A stretch of DNA of 24,212 bases, taken from contig JAJYHI010000024.1 in assembly GCA_021784835.1 (NCBI GenBank), positions 1-24,212 of the forward strand, in the 5' to 3' direction. This document shows, one piece after another, positions 22,575 to 24,212 of this stretch. This stretch comes from a bacterium. Its GTDB lineage: Bacteria; SZUA-79; Acidulodesulfobacterales; Acidulodesulfobacteraceae. A program made the translations under genes and the position numbers. The first letter of the stretch is position 1. Every line of letters starts with the position of its first letter. The notes beneath the pieces are model-generated. The model did not search any database, was not told the DNA's origin, and saw nothing but the letters and a program-made list of their open reading frames with translations.

Positions 22575-24032
22575 ATGCAAAAAAAAATTTCGATTGCGGC
22601 AAAAACGGTTTTTTCATTTTTATGTTTAATTAGCGCAGGTTGTTCATTTAATTATTTATTACCCGCCTTAAATATAGTCAATTCGGTCAAAACGGCATAT
22701 GCGGATACCGCCTCAAATCGGCATAACGCCGGCATCTATTTAAAAGAAAGTAAAACGGCTAAAATTTCGTTTTCCGCAACTAGCGGAATTATAAGAATAA
22801 CTTTGGCGCAGGCTATCAAAAGAGCATTAGCTAATCAGGGGAATATCTTGGAAGCTGAGCATATAATATCCGAAAAAAGGGACTTAAAAAAATCGGCGGA
22901 CGCCGGTTTACTCCCCGATATTTCAGTTAACGCCGGAGGTATCTGGACAAGAACGAAAAACGGGTATCCCGTATTTGCAGCAGCCAACGGTATGAGGGAA
23001 CTGATAGGGCTGGCAGGTTTAACCGTTCCGATATACGACCCGAAAATATACGGCGAAATTTCGCTCGCCGGAGACAATCTCAAGGTTGCGGAATACAGGC
23101 TTCGTCTGGCGCGCCTTTTCGCGGCCGCCCGTATAACGCAATATTTTTACGGACTAATTCTGTTGAAAGACGAAATAAAAATAGACCGAAAGGCGTTAGG
23201 CGGCGCTAAAAAAATTTTAGCCGCCGCAAAAATAGGGTATAAAGCCGGCAGTCTTTCGCGTTTCGACGTCGTTCAAACGGAGCTTATGACGGCCGGCATA
23301 CAAACTAACTTAAAAATTTTAAAATCAAAAGTAAAATCGTTTGAACGGATGTTCTTAATGGAAATATTTTACGGCAGCGTCAAACCGGCAAAACTTTCTT
23401 TACTTACACCCGCTTCGCACCGCGCCGGTTTCCATTATAAGATGCCTCCTTTAAATAGTCTTATTTCGAAAGCTATAAAAAAACAGCCGCTGATTAAAAT
23501 AGCCGATGCGGAAATTAAATCCGCCAAATCATCCGTTTCAATAAGTAAAGCCGGAAGGCTTCCAAACATTCAGGGAGGCGCCGCATACGGAGAAGACACC
23601 GTAAATTCCTTCGCCGCCCCTAATCTCGGATGGCAGTTTTTCGTCATGCTGAACATTCCTATTTATAATTTCGGACTTCATAAAGGTTATATAGATGCGG
23701 CGAATGAAAGGCTTATGGCGCTTAAATCCGCCGCATCCGCAGTTAAATTGTCCGTAAAAAAAAGGCTTGCAATAGATTACGGTAGAGCGTCTGCCTCAAA
23801 AAAGAAAATTTACGGAGCAAAAATTTTAGCCAAAAAATCGGGGGAAGTTTTTAAGATGGCGAAAGAAGCTTATTTGGCAGGGGCTTTTAACGCTCTTGAA
23901 TTGCAGGAAGCCCAGAATAATTGGATAAAATCGCGTATAGAACTTGCTAAAGCCGTAAACGGGTTTTATCTGGCAGTTTCTCAACTGGATATAGATACGG
24001 GAATAATCCCCTCCGGAGACGGAAAACTATGA
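22575..24032 (+). CDS. TolC-family outer-membrane efflux protein
   Basis: This 485-residue TolC/CusC-like channel would span the outer membrane and periplasm as the exit duct of a tripartite export system. The N-terminus has a basic start and a hydrophobic stretch. Cleavage may follow TAYA (signal peptidase I), or the Cys in LISAGC may be a poor lipobox. Two OEP repeats follow: RITLAQAIKRALANQGNILE with LPDISVNAGGIW in the first, and LISKAIKKQPLIKIADAEIK with GRLPNIQGGAAYG and IYNFGLHKGYIDAANERL in the second. The periplasmic helical part is Ala/Lys-rich with heptad-like spacing. Its TGA overlaps the next ATG as ATGA, and the next gene looks like the membrane fusion partner. The exported compound is unknown. 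Confidence 0.9.
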   Translation: MQKKISIAAKTVFSFLCLISAGCSFNYLLPALNIVNSVKTAYADTASNRHNAGIYLKESKTAKISFSATSGIIRITLAQAIKRALANQGNILEAEHIISEKRDLKKSADAGLLPDISVNAGGIWTRTKNGYPVFAAANGMRELIGLAGLTVPIYDPKIYGEISLAGDNLKVAEYRLRLARLFAAARITQYFYGLILLKDEIKIDRKALGGAKKILAAAKIGYKAGSLSRFDVVQTELMTAGIQTNLKILKSKVKSFERMFLMEIFYGSVKPAKLSLLTPASHRAGFHYKMPPLNSLISKAIKKQPLIKIADAEIKSAKSSVSISKAGRLPNIQGGAAYGEDTVNSFAAPNLGWQFFVMLNIPIYNFGLHKGYIDAANERLMALKSAASAVKLSVKKRLAIDYGRASASKKKIYGAKILAKKSGEVFKMAKEAYLAGAFNALELQEAQNNWIKSRIELAKAVNGFYLAVSQLDIDTGIIPSGDGKL

Positions 24033-24212
24033 AAAAAGCAATTTTGATTTCAATTTTAATTTTTATCTCGTGCGTCCTTTGCGGTATCGACATGCCCTTT
24101 GCCTTTGCAGGTTCCGCAATGCCCGTAAAAGTCGCCTATGCAAAAAAAACGTCTGCGGCAAAAAATATTACCTCGCCCGGAAAAGTTTACAGCAACGGCA
24201 GACAGGTTTTTA
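24029..24212 (+). CDS. Probable periplasmic adaptor (membrane fusion) protein, 5' part only
   Basis: Only 61 codons lie in the window. They encode a signal peptide (MKKAILISILIFISCVLCGI, with cleavage perhaps after AFA) and then MPVKVAYAKKTSAAKNITSPGKVYSNGRQVF. The pattern of a V-V strand, then a Gly-x-Val strand and a Gln-Val-Phe segment is typical of the N-terminus of HlyD/AcrA-type adaptors. ATGA overlap with the TolC-like gene supports a tripartite efflux operon; a pump gene would be expected to the right. The assignment rests mainly on context. Confidence 0.65.
   Translation, partial: MKKAILISILIFISCVLCGIDMPFAFAGSAMPVKVAYAKKTSAAKNITSPGKVYSNGRQVF

Noticed and set aside
1..24212. CRISPR array
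   Set aside because: No regularly spaced direct repeats of CRISPR size were seen. The repeats at 5798, 9137 and 18198/18991 are too short, adjacent or only two copies.

Overview
The window looks like chromosomal DNA of an AT-rich, Gram-negative, anaerobic, hydrogen- and sulfur-metabolising bacterium. The evidence is an HdrA/MvhD/MvhGA hydrogenase module with TusA, a sigma-54 activator, a chemoreceptor, several PAS-GGDEF proteins and a TolC efflux operon. The gene set would fit Desulfobacterota or a related lineage such as the acid-mine-drainage sulfur bacteria. That placement is inference from gene content, not from a marker gene.

Positions 1-10412 are one run of nine minus-strand genes. In transcription order they are a two-TM chemoreceptor, [NiFe]-hydrogenase small and large subunits (mvhG, mvhA), a hydrogenase maturation protease, hdrA, mvhD, a TusA-type sulfur carrier, a GAF-AAA+-Fis sigma-54 activator, and a PAS histidine kinase cut by the window edge. 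Spacing is mostly tight, with ATGA overlaps at mvhG/mvhA and activator/kinase. A good -24/-12 promoter (TGGCAT-N5-TTGCAA) lies just upstream of the chemoreceptor, so the cluster may be driven by sigma-54 and the activator it encodes. No HdrB or HdrC is present. HdrA-MvhD-MvhGA with TusA suggests H2-linked flavin-based electron transfer connected to a persulfide carrier. The only larger gap (5782-5992) holds a REP-like palindrome.

Positions 10413-15065 hold a TDT-family transporter (plus strand) whose stop codon overlaps that of a convergent beta-carbonic anhydrase. Upstream of the latter is a membrane PAS-PAS-PAS-GGDEF diguanylate cyclase.

Positions 15066-19110 contain a non-coding stretch with an adjoining G15/A16 homopolymer, then tRNA-Ala(GGC). 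The last 13 bases of that tRNA are repeated exactly at 19066-19078. The DNA between is a roughly 3.4 kb putative tRNA-targeted island without an integrase. It carries two frameshifted genes, a metallophosphoesterase, an MNT/HEPN toxin-antitoxin pair, and a small protein paired with a second nucleotidyltransferase. The last two modules each end in the same 39-bp sequence (35/39 identical), giving a cassette-like look.

Positions 19111-24212 hold a second membrane PAS-PAS-GGDEF protein resembling the first in its periplasmic part, a beta-CASP metallo-beta-lactamase ribonuclease, and a divergent operon start with a TolC-like outer-membrane protein and the first 61 codons of a probable membrane fusion protein.
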